Shown here piece after piece: positions 24,572 to 33,601 of a stretch of DNA of 64,000 nucleotides. The first letter of the stretch is position 1. Each line of letters begins with the position of its first letter. The notes under the pieces are model-generated. The model did not search any database. It was not told where the DNA came from and worked only from the letters and a program-made list of their open reading frames with translations. Location of the stretch: positions 37,115 to 101,114 of the forward strand of contig JAFRQT010000048.1 in assembly GCA_017428485.1 (NCBI GenBank), written 5' to 3'. A program made the translations under genes and the position numbers. This stretch comes from Bacilli bacterium (GTDB taxonomy: Bacteria > Bacillota_I > Bacilli_A > RF39 > UBA660).

Positions 24572-25120
24572 CTACTTCAATAATAATTTTAACGCTTCTT
24601 TTATTTGTACTTCTATATTTAATGTATTATCTATTTTAGGAACAACAGCTTTAATATCTGCTGACTTATATCCAAGTGCTTCCAAAGCTAGAACAAGTTC
24701 ATTTGAATTATCATTACTTTCTTCAATTGAAGCAAGTTTTCCTTTTAAATCTAGTATTATTTGTCTTGCTAATTTTTCTCCCACTTTAGGTACTTTTTTT
24801 AAATATAGTACATTTTCCCTATCTATGGCATCAACTAATCCAGTTAAAGAACAACTGGCAAGTATTGATATTCCCATTTTAGGACCTAATCCTTTAACAT
24901 CTATTAATCTTAAAAATAAATCTCTTTCATCTTCAGTCTTAAAACCATATAGTGTATTCTCATCTTCTCTAATATGAGTATAAATATATACTTTAATATT
25001 ATCTAATTCTTTAAATGCATAAGGATTAGAAGTATATATTTTATAACCTATTCCGTTTACATCTAGTACAATATAATTAGCAAATTGCTTAACAATATTA
25101 CCTTTTAAATAATCAAACAT
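24572..25120 (-). CDS. ruvA: Holliday junction binding protein RuvA
   Basis: RuvA tetramers hold the four-way junction and load RuvB. The N-terminal OB domain is MFDYLKGNIVKQFANYIVLD...GYKIYTS, the acidic/HhH middle is LFLRLIDVKGLGPKMGISIL followed by KKVPKVGEKLARQIILDLKG, and the C-terminal RuvB-binding domain ends in IKEALKLLLK. Length (182) is slightly short. A GGTGA site and an extended -10 promoter precede it. Confidence 0.96.
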   Translation of the reverse strand: MFDYLKGNIVKQFANYIVLDVNGIGYKIYTSNPYAFKELDNIKVYIYTHIREDENTLYGFKTEDERDLFLRLIDVKGLGPKMGISILASCSLTGLVDAIDRENVLYLKKVPKVGEKLARQIILDLKGKLASIEESNDNSNELVLALEALGYKSADIKAVVPKIDNTLNIEVQIKEALKLLLK

Positions 25121-25138
25121 ATCTTATTCACCAATAAA

Positions 25139-25147
25139 ATTATATCA
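25139..25147 (-). promoter_or_regulatory. ruvA: extended -10 promoter of ruvA-ruvB
   Basis: Minus strand TGATATAAT, 18 bases upstream of ruvA. No SOS-type palindrome was seen beside it. Confidence 0.5.
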
Positions 25148-25153
25148 TAATAA

Positions 25154-25174
25154 AAGTAACTTAGGAAGTTACTT
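25154..25174 (-). terminator. terminator containing the sigH-like stop codon
   Basis: Nine-base perfect stem (AAGTAACTT / AAGTTACTT), three-base loop, T-rich tail on the minus strand. Confidence 0.75.
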
Positions 25175-25777
25175 ATTCATTATTTCTTTATATTTTCTAT
25201 TAATTCTAAACATAGTATTTTCTACATATTTTTTATCTTTATCAATTAAAGAAGATATTTCGCTATTTTTAAGTCCTTTTAATTTAAGTTCAAATATCTC
25301 TATTTCTGATTTACTTAGTTTGGATTCGATTTTTTTAATAAATTCATCCACACTTTCTTGATCAATTAATAATCTATCTGGTTGATTAGTTTCATCCTTA
25401 AATATTTCATAGAAATTACTTTCAGAATTATTAATTAATTTATCTAGAGAATAAGAATTATTTAAAATTCTACTTTTCTTTTCAAAAGTTTTTTTAATAG
25501 CATTAATTATACTTTTTCTTATACACGCATTTGCATATGTATAAAATGTTACATCTTTTTCTTTATCAAAACTATGTATTGCATTTAACAATCCTAATAA
25601 TGCTTCTTGATATAAATCTGCTGTTTCAATGCCAACTATATTATATTGTTTTTTGTATTCTTTTAAGATACCTAAAATATTTTTTTTATATTTTTTTATG
25701 ATTATATTAGTAGCTTCTTCATTATTTTCACTACATAAATATAATAATTCATTATCATTATGTTCATTGTATTGCAT
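25169..25777 (-). CDS. sigma-70 family factor, SigH-like
   Basis: The 202-residue protein has region 2 (DLYQEALLGLLNAIHSFDKE, FYTYANACIRKSIINAIKK) and a region 4 helix-turn-helix (LSKSEIEIFELKLKGLKNSE...VENTMFRINRKYKEIM). Its position directly after rlmB matches the Bacillus order rlmB-yacP-sigH, with yacP missing, which favours SigH, the transition-state and sporulation-entry sigma factor. Sequence alone would also allow another alternative sigma factor. It is nine bases downstream of rlmB, so both are one unit. Confidence 0.75.
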   Translation of the reverse strand: MQYNEHNDNELLYLCSENNEEATNIIIKKYKKNILGILKEYKKQYNIVGIETADLYQEALLGLLNAIHSFDKEKDVTFYTYANACIRKSIINAIKKTFEKKSRILNNSYSLDKLINNSESNFYEIFKDETNQPDRLLIDQESVDEFIKKIESKLSKSEIEIFELKLKGLKNSEISSLIDKDKKYVENTMFRINRKYKEIMNK

Positions 25778-25785
25778 AAGTACAC

Positions 25786-26484
25786 CTATTTATATTTCAT
25801 TATCTCATAAATTAGAATACCTGCCGCAACAGAAGCATTTAGTGAATTGATTTTTCCTTTCATTGGTAATGATACAATTTCATCACATGATTCATGTACA
25901 ATATGTTTAAGCCCGTGTCCTTCACTGCCAATAACTAAACAGGTTTTTCCACTAAAATCAATACTTCTAAAGTCTTTTCCAGACATGTCAGCACCATATA
26001 TCCAATAACCCAAATCTTTTAATTTTTTAATAGTATTATTTAAATTAACGACTTCAACAATTTTAACATTGTTAATCGCACCAGCAGATGTTTTATAAAC
26101 AGTACTATTAACTGAAACACTTCTATTTTTAGGAATTACTATATAATTAACCCCAGCACATTCACAAGTTCTAATAATCGCACCAAAATTGTGAGGATCT
26201 TCAATAGAATCTAGCATAACTACATAATTAGAATTGTTATCATTTTCTATGCTTTTAATATCTAAATATTCATATTCTTCAATATCTAGTGCTATACCTT
26301 GATTAGCTGAATTATTACACATTTTGTCTAATTTATTTTTATCAATATGAAATTTTTTTAAATTTAATTTATTTAATTTATTTATTATTTCTTCATCTTT
26401 AAAATTATTATCTAGAAATACTTTATATATTTTTTTATTACTATTTAGTATTTCATTAACAACGTTTTTTCCATATACCAACAT
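25786..26484 (-). CDS. rlmB: 23S rRNA 2'-O-methyltransferase RlmB (TrmH family)
   Basis: This SPOUT methyltransferase modifies G2251 of 23S rRNA or a close relative. Motif 1 is DSIEDPHNFGAIIRTCECAG near residue 100, motif 2 is LVIGSEGHGLKHIV near 185, and motif 3 is SLPMKGKINSLNASVAAGIL near 205; the knot and dimer interface are complete. The N-terminal substrate-binding domain is MLVYGKNVVNEILNSNKKIY. The start was moved to the ATG eight bases after GGTGGAGG. Cysteinyl-tRNA synthetase and mrnC, its usual upstream neighbours, are not here. Confidence 0.93.
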   Translation of the reverse strand: MLVYGKNVVNEILNSNKKIYKVFLDNNFKDEEIINKLNKLNLKKFHIDKNKLDKMCNNSANQGIALDIEEYEYLDIKSIENDNNSNYVVMLDSIEDPHNFGAIIRTCECAGVNYIVIPKNRSVSVNSTVYKTSAGAINNVKIVEVVNLNNTIKKLKDLGYWIYGADMSGKDFRSIDFSGKTCLVIGSEGHGLKHIVHESCDEIVSLPMKGKINSLNASVAAGILIYEIMKYK

Positions 26485-26507
26485 ATTTACCTCCACCAAA
26501 TAATTTA

Positions 26508-26534
26508 AAAGAGAATAGAAATTATATTCTCTTT
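26508..26534 (-). terminator. terminator at the end of lgt
   Basis: Ten-base perfect stem (AAAGAGAATA / TATTCTCTTT), seven-base loop, TTTTAAATTATTT beyond on the minus strand; starts at the lgt stop codon. Confidence 0.7.
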
Positions 26535-27348
26535 AGAATCTCACTTCATCACCATTTATATGATTATATAGTTCATCTAATTTAGGCTTTCTTGTTTGAA
26601 TTATTTCAATTAAAACTCCAACTATTACCATTATTACACTCATTATCCTAGCAACTTTAATGTTTCCTAGCATTAAACTATCTGTTCTAAATATCTCTAT
26701 AAAGAATCTTGCAAATCCATACCATATTAAATAGAATCCAAATATTTGTTTTTCTTTAATGTATTTTCTCCTTCTAACAAATAGAGCAATTATAAATCCT
26801 AGCAAACACCATAAAGATTCAAAGTAGAACATTGGTAAATGATATGCACCATTTATATACATATTATCTACAATAAATTGAGGAATAATTTTAATATTAA
26901 TTAATGTATAATAATCAACACTAATACCATATGCTTCAGAATTAAAGAAATTACCCCATCTTCCAATTGCTTGTGCAAGCAGTAAAGGAACTACTACTAT
27001 ATCAAACATTTTTCCTACTCTCATCCCATATTTTTTACAATATATAATCATAGTAAGACAGCCAAATAACAGTCCACCATGTATAGCAAGACCACCTTTC
27101 CATATCATAAATATTTCAGATAAGTGCTCCTTATAATAACCAAATTCAAATAATACATAATATAATCTGGCACCAAGAATTCCAATAACCAGTGTCCAAA
27201 ATATCATATTAAAAGTAAATTCCTTGCTAATATGGAATTTATTTGTTTCATTAATTATCATAAAATATGATATTATGACTGCGATTATTATCAAAAGACT
27301 ATACCACCTAATATCAAATCCAGCTATTGTAAATGCAACAGGTGACAT
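26533..27348 (-). CDS. lgt: prolipoprotein diacylglyceryl transferase
   Basis: Lgt attaches a diacylglyceryl group to the lipobox Cys of lipoproteins in the membrane. The 271-residue protein has seven hydrophobic helices, IHGGLLFGCLTM near residue 90, the signature AIGRWGNFFNSEAYG near 130 and the C-terminal YGFARFFIEIFRTD near 210. The phosphatidylglycerol-binding Arg and catalytic His positions are present. A downstream-strand paralogue lies at 53230. It follows the YvlD-like gene by one base, which matches the Bacillus yvlD-hprK-lgt neighbourhood with hprK missing. Confidence 0.95.
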   Translation of the reverse strand: MSPVAFTIAGFDIRWYSLLIIIAVIISYFMIINETNKFHISKEFTFNMIFWTLVIGILGARLYYVLFEFGYYKEHLSEIFMIWKGGLAIHGGLLFGCLTMIIYCKKYGMRVGKMFDIVVVPLLLAQAIGRWGNFFNSEAYGISVDYYTLINIKIIPQFIVDNMYINGAYHLPMFYFESLWCLLGFIIALFVRRRKYIKEKQIFGFYLIWYGFARFFIEIFRTDSLMLGNIKVARIMSVIMVIVGVLIEIIQTRKPKLDELYNHINGDEVRF

Positions 27349-27349
27349 A

Positions 27350-27763
27350 TTATCTACCTACTTTCTTTGTTATTAAATTATCTAAAAACATTTTTAAAAT
27401 GCTAATAAATATTGCTATGAAGAAGACAGATATAAAATTGCCAATAATAAAATGTTCTTTCATTAGAATATCACATAATTTTAATATAATAATATTCACT
27501 ATTGGATATGCTATACCATAAGTAACAATAGTAAGAGGCAATGTCCAGTATATTAATAAAGGCTTAATAGTATAATTAAGTAAACTTAACAATATTGCAG
27601 CCACTACAGCAGAAATAAAACTATCAATATAAATATTTACGAATAAATAATCAGCAATTAATAAAACAATAGCATAAACAAGTATACCAGTTAAAAACTT
27701 TAATAAATCACTTTTATTGTCATATTTATTATTGTCAATTTTATATAGTTTAGTTTTACTCAT
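27350..27763 (-). CDS. YvlD-like four-helix membrane protein (phage holin 4_2 family)
   Basis: The 137-residue protein has four hydrophobic helices (about 23-45, 48-68, 75-97, 108-130) with LLSLLNYTIKPLLIYWTLPLT between helices two and three, the conserved core of the YvlD/holin 4_2 family. Despite the family name it is a chromosomal housekeeping-type membrane protein; no phage gene is nearby. Function is not established. It lies 8 bases after the 27772 gene and 1 base before lgt. Confidence 0.75.
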   Translation of the reverse strand: MSKTKLYKIDNNKYDNKSDLLKFLTGILVYAIVLLIADYLFVNIYIDSFISAVVAAILLSLLNYTIKPLLIYWTLPLTIVTYGIAYPIVNIIILKLCDILMKEHFIIGNFISVFFIAIFISILKMFLDNLITKKVGR

Positions 27764-27771
27764 AAATCCTC

Positions 27772-29013
27772 CTATAACGATTTAGCCATATTTAATTTTA
27801 ATAAACCATTGCAAATCCTATAATGATATCTATATAACTCTTTTTCTTTTTCTTTAAATGATTTATCATGTGATTTAATGTGAACTTTTTTATCAGATAA
27901 TTCCATTAATAATTCACTAAATAATTCATTTAATTTAGTCTTGACTTCATCCATACCTTTTCTATAAAGATTTTTTGAAACAGGTTCAGTTCCTATTTTT
28001 TTACCTTTATAATGTGCTTCAAATTTCTTATAATCATCATCTAAATTATATGCTGATGCTAAATTCAACAAATCACGAGCAATTTCTTTTATTTTCTTAC
28101 TTTTTACTGTATCATTTATTGACATAATAATATTTTCAAATCGATTATTAGCATCTCTTAATTTTCTACCATCTATTTTATCTGCAAAATGTAGATCGCT
28201 AATTTCAATTAAACATTCATTAATTCTATTATAGCAATCATTATAATCTAAATCTTCTTCTCTAATTTCAGAAAGCATACCTTCTTTATATAGCAATCTT
28301 TCTTGAGATTCAATATATAATAGATTACTATGAGCATCTTTAAATACATCACTTTCACCGAACAAATCATTAATTAATGAACGTCTTCCTGTTACATCTT
28401 TGTATAATTTGCTTCGTAATTCTTTTTCTTCTGTACTACCGGGTCTAACACGTGATAATTTTTGATAATCTTCTCTAATCATTTTTGTATATAATAAATA
28501 ATCTAAGGTATATTCATTATTTGAAAATTCTTTTGAATATCTTTCATTTTCTGGAATAACAGTAGGAGCAGTTTTAGCTTTTTCATTCTGATTTTGAACT
28601 TCTGGTTTCTTTTCTTGTTTAGACTCTTGTTTTACAGGATTGGTACGTTTAAATTTTTGTTCGGCAATAAGTCTATTAATATTTTCTATAAGATATTTAA
28701 TTGTATCAGCTTCGTATTTATAATTATTAATAATTATAGCAATTTCATTTCTTTCAGGAATAGTAGCATTTTTTCTTTCTAATTCTTGATATTCAGCATA
28801 ATATTTGTCATAATTGGCAATACTTGTACGAATATCAGCATAAAGAGTACTCAAAAAATTTTGTACATCATTATCACTACTGATTTTTTTAATATTGTCA
28901 TAATATCCATATATTGTTTTAAACCATTGAGCATCTTTTACACTATTATTTTTCTTTTCATTTGCAATTCTAATGTAAGAAATCAATTCATTTTTTACAT
29001 TGCTATAATACAT
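27772..29013 (-). CDS. hypothetical coiled-coil protein (413 aa)
   Basis: Not recognised. The product is soluble, charged and mostly helical, with coiled-coil-like stretches (YAEYQELERKNATIPERNEI; MELSDKKVHIKSHDKSFKEK). A flexible segment rich in Lys, Gln, Pro and Glu at about residues 120-150 (KRTNPVKQESKQEKKPEVQN) joins two helical halves. No signal peptide, membrane helix or catalytic motif is visible. It has a good promoter and an AAGGAGT site, and leads the transcription unit that continues into the YvlD-like gene and lgt. Confidence 0.65.
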   Translation of the reverse strand: MYYSNVKNELISYIRIANEKKNNSVKDAQWFKTIYGYYDNIKKISSDNDVQNFLSTLYADIRTSIANYDKYYAEYQELERKNATIPERNEIAIIINNYKYEADTIKYLIENINRLIAEQKFKRTNPVKQESKQEKKPEVQNQNEKAKTAPTVIPENERYSKEFSNNEYTLDYLLYTKMIREDYQKLSRVRPGSTEEKELRSKLYKDVTGRRSLINDLFGESDVFKDAHSNLLYIESQERLLYKEGMLSEIREEDLDYNDCYNRINECLIEISDLHFADKIDGRKLRDANNRFENIIMSINDTVKSKKIKEIARDLLNLASAYNLDDDYKKFEAHYKGKKIGTEPVSKNLYRKGMDEVKTKLNELFSELLMELSDKKVHIKSHDKSFKEKEKELYRYHYRICNGLLKLNMAKSL

Positions 29014-29040
29014 AATAACTACTCCTTATCATACAAAATA

Positions 29041-29069
29041 ATTATACAATAGTACCACTTTAAATGCAA
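29041..29069 (-). promoter_or_regulatory. promoter of the 27772-yvlD-lgt unit
   Basis: Minus strand TTGCAT, 17 bases, TATAAT. Confidence 0.7.
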
Positions 29070-29074
29070 TAAAA

Positions 29075-29878
29075 TTACTTCTTAATATGTACATCCATTT
29101 GTGTATATGGTATCTCTATATTATTTTTCTTTAATGCTATTCTTACTTTTTCCATAAAGTCAAAATAAGCATTCCAATAATTCTCAGTTTTCACCCAAAA
29201 TCTAGCTGTAAAGTCAATAGAAGATGTATTATGAGTTTTAAGTCTAACAAATATTGGTTCTTCTTCTAATAAATAATCAATGCTTTTTATAACATCTGTA
29301 ATTACTTTCTTTACTTTCTCTATGTCAGAATTGTATGACACACTTATTATTTCATTAACCATTCTTTTTTCCATAGCACTATAGTTAATAATTAACGTAT
29401 TTGATAAAGTACCATTAGGAATTTGTACGACTATGTTTTCAATAGTGTGTATAGTTGTATAGAATAGAGATATTGACTCAACTGTACCACTTTTACCTTC
29501 TGCCTCAATAAAATTGCCTACTTTAAATGGTCTAAATATAAGTATCATTAAACCACCAGCGAGATTTGAAAGACCTCCTTGTAAAGCAAGACCTATTGCT
29601 ACTGCAGCAGATCCTATAATTGTAACTAATGATGTCATTGGAACACCAAGAATACTTAATATAGTTACAAATAATAATACTTTTAAAGCGATTGATATAA
29701 AACTAACAAGAAATCCTTTAACTCCAGGATCTAATTTACTAAATCTATGCTCTTTTCTCAAAAATTTGGTTAACATATTAATTAATCTACTACCTACAAT
29801 TAGTACAATAATACATATTAACAATTTAATACCAAAATCAATCCCCATATTTGTTAATTTATCTAATATTTTTTCCAT
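29075..29878 (-). CDS. mscS: small-conductance mechanosensitive channel MscS family
   Basis: MscS opens under membrane tension to release solutes. The 267-residue protein has three hydrophobic helices (about 15-37, 58-82, 88-115), the last being the pore helix GSAAVAIGLALQGGLSNLAGG with its Gly/Ala pattern. The beta domain follows with FRPFKVGNFIEAEGKSGTVE, and the C-terminal alpha/beta part ends with MDVHIKK. It follows uvrA by 12 bases, so it may be co-transcribed. Confidence 0.93.
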   Translation of the reverse strand: MEKILDKLTNMGIDFGIKLLICIIVLIVGSRLINMLTKFLRKEHRFSKLDPGVKGFLVSFISIALKVLLFVTILSILGVPMTSLVTIIGSAAVAIGLALQGGLSNLAGGLMILIFRPFKVGNFIEAEGKSGTVESISLFYTTIHTIENIVVQIPNGTLSNTLIINYSAMEKRMVNEIISVSYNSDIEKVKKVITDVIKSIDYLLEEEPIFVRLKTHNTSSIDFTARFWVKTENYWNAYFDFMEKVRIALKKNNIEIPYTQMDVHIKK

Positions 29879-29890
29879 AAATAGCTCCTC

Positions 29891-32701
29891 TTATAAATAT
29901 TTTTTTAAAAATTGTCCAGTAAATGATTCTTTTACTTTTATTACTTCTTCAGGTGTACCTTTAGCAATAATTTTTCCACCAAAATCTCCACCTTCTGGTC
30001 CCAAATCAATTATATAATCTGCTTGTTTAATAATATCAAGATTATGTTCAATTACTATTACGGTATCCCCATTATCAACTATTCTATTTAATATTGAAAG
30101 TAATTTTTTAATATCATCTTGATGAAGTCCTGTTGATGGTTCATCTAGTATAAATATGCTTTTACCAGTAGGCTTTTTCTGTAGTTCTTTAGCTAGTTTA
30201 ACTCTTGATGCTTCTCCTCCTGATAGAGTTACAGCACTTTGTCCTAACTTAACATATCCAAGACCAACTTCTTGCATTATTTTTAATGTCTTATATACTT
30301 TTGGCACATTTTCAAATACATTTAATGCATCTTCTACCCTTAAGTCTAATACTTCAGAAATATTTAATCCTTTAAATTTAATTTTTAATGTTTCCTTATT
30401 ATATCTAGTTGCATTACATACATCGCAAGGAACATAAACATCTGGTAAAAAATGCATTTCTATTTTTTTAACACCATCACCCCAACAAGCCTCACATCTT
30501 CCACCTTTAACGTTAAAACTAAATCTACTTTTATCATATCCGTGTATTTTTGCTTCGCGAGTTTCAGCAAACACTTCACGTATTGCATCAAATACACCAG
30601 TATATGTTGCTGGATTGCTTCTTGGCGTTCTTCCAATTGGATCTTGTGTAATATTAACAATTTTATCAATATGTTCAATACCCTTGATATCTTTGTATTT
30701 ACCTGGTTTATCCTTTGATTTATTAATTTTGTTTAACAATGTTTTTCCTAATATCTCATTTACTAATGTTGATTTTCCACTTCCTGATACGCCAGTTACA
30801 CAAATGAATTTACCTAATGGAAATTCAACAGAAATATTTTTTAAATTATTTTCTTTACATCCAGTAATTTTAATAAAATTACCATTGCCTTTTCTTCTTT
30901 TCTTTGGTACTTCTATTTTTTCTTTACCACTCAAGTATCTACCAGTAATAGATTCATTACATTTCATAACTTCTTCAGGAGTTCCACATGCTACTAAATA
31001 TCCACCTTCATTACCTGCTTTTGGTCCGATATCCACTAGGTAATCTGCCTCTAACATAGTATCCGTATCATGTTCAACAACTATCAAAGTGTTACCCAGG
31101 TCTCTCATCTCTTTTAATGATGCAATTAGTTTAGCATTATCTCTTTGATGTAAACCAATCGAAGGTTCATCTAATACATAAAGAATTCCAGAAAGTCTAC
31201 TTCCTATTTGTGTTGCAAGCCTAATTCTTTGTGCTTCACCACCAGATAAAGTTGCAGCTGTTCTAGATAGTGTTAAATATTCAAGACCCACGTTTTTCAA
31301 GAAATTTAATCTTTCCTTTATTTCCTTAATAATTAAGAATGATACTTCTTTTTGCTCATTATTTAATTTCAAATTTTCAAAATAATCGATTAAATCTCTT
31401 ATACTTAAATTAGATACCTCATATATATTTTTACCATTAATTTTAACACTTAGTGCTTCATCTTTAAGCCTTGTTTCATGACAATATGGGCATGGAAGTT
31501 CTGTCATATATTTTTCTATCCATTCACGTATAGCACTACTATTGGTTTCCATATAACGTCTTTCTAAATTAGTAATAATTCCTTCAAAATAATCATAACT
31601 TTTCATTGTACTACCACTTCTTGTTGTTAAAGTTAAATCAAGTTTTTCCGGAGATTTATATAGTATAATATCTAATTCTTCTCTAGTTAAATCTTTAACT
31701 GGCTTATACAAATCAATATTATAATGTTCAGCAACTAAAGCAAGTTTTTTAAATGCAATATTTAATGTTTCACCACTTTGGAAAGAAGCAATAGCCCCTT
31801 CCATTATTGATAAATTTTTATCAGGTATTAATATATCTTCATCTATATGTAAATTAACACCAAGTCCTTTGCAAACTGGACATGCTCCATATGGACTATT
31901 AAATGAGAACAATCTTGGTTCCAATTCTGGAATACTAAAATCACATAATGGACAAGCATAATTTTCACTCATTACTATTTCTTTATCACCAATAATATTA
32001 ATTACAACTTTTCCATTAGCGCTCTTACATGACAATTCGATAGCTTCAAATATTCTAGAGCGACTATCTTCTTTTATAACTATTCTATCAACAATAATAT
32101 CTATGTTATGCTTTTTATTTTTATCTAAAATTATTTCCTCACTTAAATCTTTTACTTCACCATCTACTCTAATCCTTACATATCCATCTTTTCTTAAATC
32201 TTCAAGTAAATCTTTGTGAGTTCCTTTTTCACCATGAATTACAGGAGATAATATTTCAATTTTTGTTCCAACTGGATATTCAAGAACTTTATTAGTCATT
32301 TCTTCAATGCTTTGTTCTGTTACAGGTATATTATGATTAGGACAATAAGGCGTCCCAATACGTGCAAATAATAATCTTAAATAATCATATATTTCAGTAA
32401 CAGTTCCAACTGTACTTCGAGGGTTTTTATTAGTAGATTTTTGATCAATACTAATACTTGGACTTAGTCCTTCAATTGAATCAACTTCTGGTTTATTCAT
32501 ATTACCCAAAAATTGTCTAGCATAAGCGCTTAGACTTTCAACATATCTTCTTTGACCTTCCGCGTAAATAGTATCAAACGCTAAACTTGATTTACCGCTT
32601 CCAGATACTCCGGTCATAACTATTAACTTATTTTTAGGAAGTTCTAAATCTATATTTTTTAAATTATTCTCATGTGCGTTTTTTATAACAATTTTATCCA
32701 T
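29891..32701 (-). CDS. uvrA: excinuclease ABC subunit A
   Basis: UvrA recognises bulky DNA lesions and loads UvrB. The 936-residue protein has two ABC ATPase halves: first Walker A GVSGSGKSSLAFDTIYAEGQ near residue 32 with signature TLSGGEAQRIRLATQI near 485; second Walker A GVSGSGKSTLVNEIL near 630 with TLSGGEASRVKLAKEL near 825. Zinc modules are CPLCDF...CPVC and CEACWGDG...CDVC. All motifs are intact. No uvrB or uvrC is in the window. It follows a GGTGAT site and a promoter with a palindrome around the -10. Confidence 0.97.
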   Translation of the reverse strand: MDKIVIKNAHENNLKNIDLELPKNKLIVMTGVSGSGKSSLAFDTIYAEGQRRYVESLSAYARQFLGNMNKPEVDSIEGLSPSISIDQKSTNKNPRSTVGTVTEIYDYLRLLFARIGTPYCPNHNIPVTEQSIEEMTNKVLEYPVGTKIEILSPVIHGEKGTHKDLLEDLRKDGYVRIRVDGEVKDLSEEIILDKNKKHNIDIIVDRIVIKEDSRSRIFEAIELSCKSANGKVVINIIGDKEIVMSENYACPLCDFSIPELEPRLFSFNSPYGACPVCKGLGVNLHIDEDILIPDKNLSIMEGAIASFQSGETLNIAFKKLALVAEHYNIDLYKPVKDLTREELDIILYKSPEKLDLTLTTRSGSTMKSYDYFEGIITNLERRYMETNSSAIREWIEKYMTELPCPYCHETRLKDEALSVKINGKNIYEVSNLSIRDLIDYFENLKLNNEQKEVSFLIIKEIKERLNFLKNVGLEYLTLSRTAATLSGGEAQRIRLATQIGSRLSGILYVLDEPSIGLHQRDNAKLIASLKEMRDLGNTLIVVEHDTDTMLEADYLVDIGPKAGNEGGYLVACGTPEEVMKCNESITGRYLSGKEKIEVPKKRRKGNGNFIKITGCKENNLKNISVEFPLGKFICVTGVSGSGKSTLVNEILGKTLLNKINKSKDKPGKYKDIKGIEHIDKIVNITQDPIGRTPRSNPATYTGVFDAIREVFAETREAKIHGYDKSRFSFNVKGGRCEACWGDGVKKIEMHFLPDVYVPCDVCNATRYNKETLKIKFKGLNISEVLDLRVEDALNVFENVPKVYKTLKIMQEVGLGYVKLGQSAVTLSGGEASRVKLAKELQKKPTGKSIFILDEPSTGLHQDDIKKLLSILNRIVDNGDTVIVIEHNLDIIKQADYIIDLGPEGGDFGGKIIAKGTPEEVIKVKESFTGQFLKKYL

Positions 32702-32716
32702 TATATCACCTTCAAA

Positions 32717-32735
32717 GTGTTAAATATTATAACAC
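32717..32735 (-). promoter_or_regulatory. uvrA: uvrA promoter within a GTGTTA-N7-TAACAC palindrome
   Basis: Minus strand extended -10 TGTTATAAT is framed by the inverted repeat GTGTTA / TAACAC. This may be an operator; it does not match the Bacillus LexA box. Confidence 0.5.
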
Positions 32736-32774
32736 ATTAATTAATAGAAAACTATATTTTTTAAAGCAAAAAAA

Positions 32775-32796
32775 TGTTTGTATTAATAACTAAACA
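32775..32796 (-). terminator. weak terminator after the 32812 prepilin gene
   Basis: Minus strand stem TGTTT / AAACA with a 12-base loop followed by TTTTTTT. The stem is short. Confidence 0.4.
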
Positions 32797-32811
32797 AAAA
32801 TATTAGCATAT

Positions 32812-33294
32812 TTAATAATTACAACTAATATTCATATTATCATTTGCATTTAATTCATAATCACAGCACTCACATGCATATCCATCGCTGTTTGCAATAC
32901 ATCTAGTATTAGAACCTACTTTAGAAATAATGCAAGAATTGACATAAGAATTATCACCAGTAGGATTCACTTTATATATTTTAATTAAATAATCACTTGG
33001 AAAGTCTTCACCAGTTAAAGGATTTTTGATACCACTAGATATATAATTAGTATTTTGAAGTTCACCTAATCTAACATATATTTCATTACCATTTGTAAAA
33101 GATGATAGCCATGAGTCATTTAAATCTACGTATACAATTGCAGCCTCTTGAATTTCTTTAAATTTGTTAGCTAAATCTTCTTCACTTGAAGTATCTGTAC
33201 TTGCACTAAACATAGAAATTGTAACACCACCAAGTAGTGCTATAACAGCAATTACAGCAAGCAATTCCAAAAGAGTAAAACCTTTTTTATTCAT
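32812..33294 (-). CDS. type IV prepilin-like protein (160 aa)
   Basis: The N-terminus MNKKGFTLLELLAVIAVIAL is a prepilin signal with Glu at +5. Unlike the other two prepilins of the window it is of normal major/minor pilin size. The mature domain contains IQEAAIVYVDLNDSWLSSFT and a Cys-rich end (CIISK, CIANSDGYACECCDYEL, CNY) suggesting disulphides. It has AGGTGAAG before the ATG and a promoter at 33313-33341. It lies between uvrA and small unknown genes. Confidence 0.83.
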   Translation of the reverse strand: MNKKGFTLLELLAVIAVIALLGGVTISMFSASTDTSSEEDLANKFKEIQEAAIVYVDLNDSWLSSFTNGNEIYVRLGELQNTNYISSGIKNPLTGEDFPSDYLIKIYKVNPTGDNSYVNSCIISKVGSNTRCIANSDGYACECCDYELNANDNMNISCNY

Positions 33295-33312
33295 ATTTCT
33301 TCACCTATTATG

Positions 33313-33341
33313 ATTATACACTATAATAAAATATTTTTAAA
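33313..33341 (-). promoter_or_regulatory. promoter of the 32812 prepilin gene
   Basis: Minus strand TTTAAA, 17 bases, TATAAT; overlaps the stop codon of the preceding small gene. Confidence 0.55.
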
Positions 33342-33519
33342 GATTATTTTTTATATAATTAGAGTAACTATTATAGCCCATGATATATCCAATATCATAG
33401 ATTTTTGATAAAAAATCTTTATTAACAATATTTATAAAGTTTTTATTATTATACCCACTATTTATATCATTTATTGCATCTAAATAACCGAATCTAAATA
33501 CTTTAATAATATCATCCAT
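33337..33519 (-). CDS. small hypothetical protein (60 aa)
   Basis: Not recognised. The 60-residue product is Asn/Tyr/Ile-rich (DAINDINSGYNNKNFINIVN) with repeated GY motifs and no signal peptide or membrane helix. A perfect AGGAGGT six bases before the ATG is the main support for its being a gene. It lies between the 33586 gene and the third prepilin gene. Confidence 0.55.
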   Translation of the reverse strand: MDDIIKVFRFGYLDAINDINSGYNNKNFINIVNKDFLSKIYDIGYIMGYNSYSNYIKNNL

Positions 33520-33569
33520 ATCTACCTCCTAATAATATTATTAAAGATTTATTAATAAAAACACTTCAA

Positions 33570-33601
33570 AAAAGATCATAATTTTTTATTTATGATCTTT
33601 T
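33570..33601 (-). terminator. terminator containing the stop codon of the 33586 gene
   Basis: Perfect 12-base inverted repeat (AAAAGATCATAA / TTATGATCTTTT), eight-base loop, six Ts on the minus strand. Confidence 0.85.

Noticed and set aside
25121..25153. LexA/DinR SOS box before ruvA
   Set aside because: No CGAAC-N4-GTTCG-like sequence was found here or before uvrA.
27350..27763. Prophage holin
   Set aside because: Family name only; the gene is a YvlD-like chromosomal protein next to lgt and no phage genes are near.
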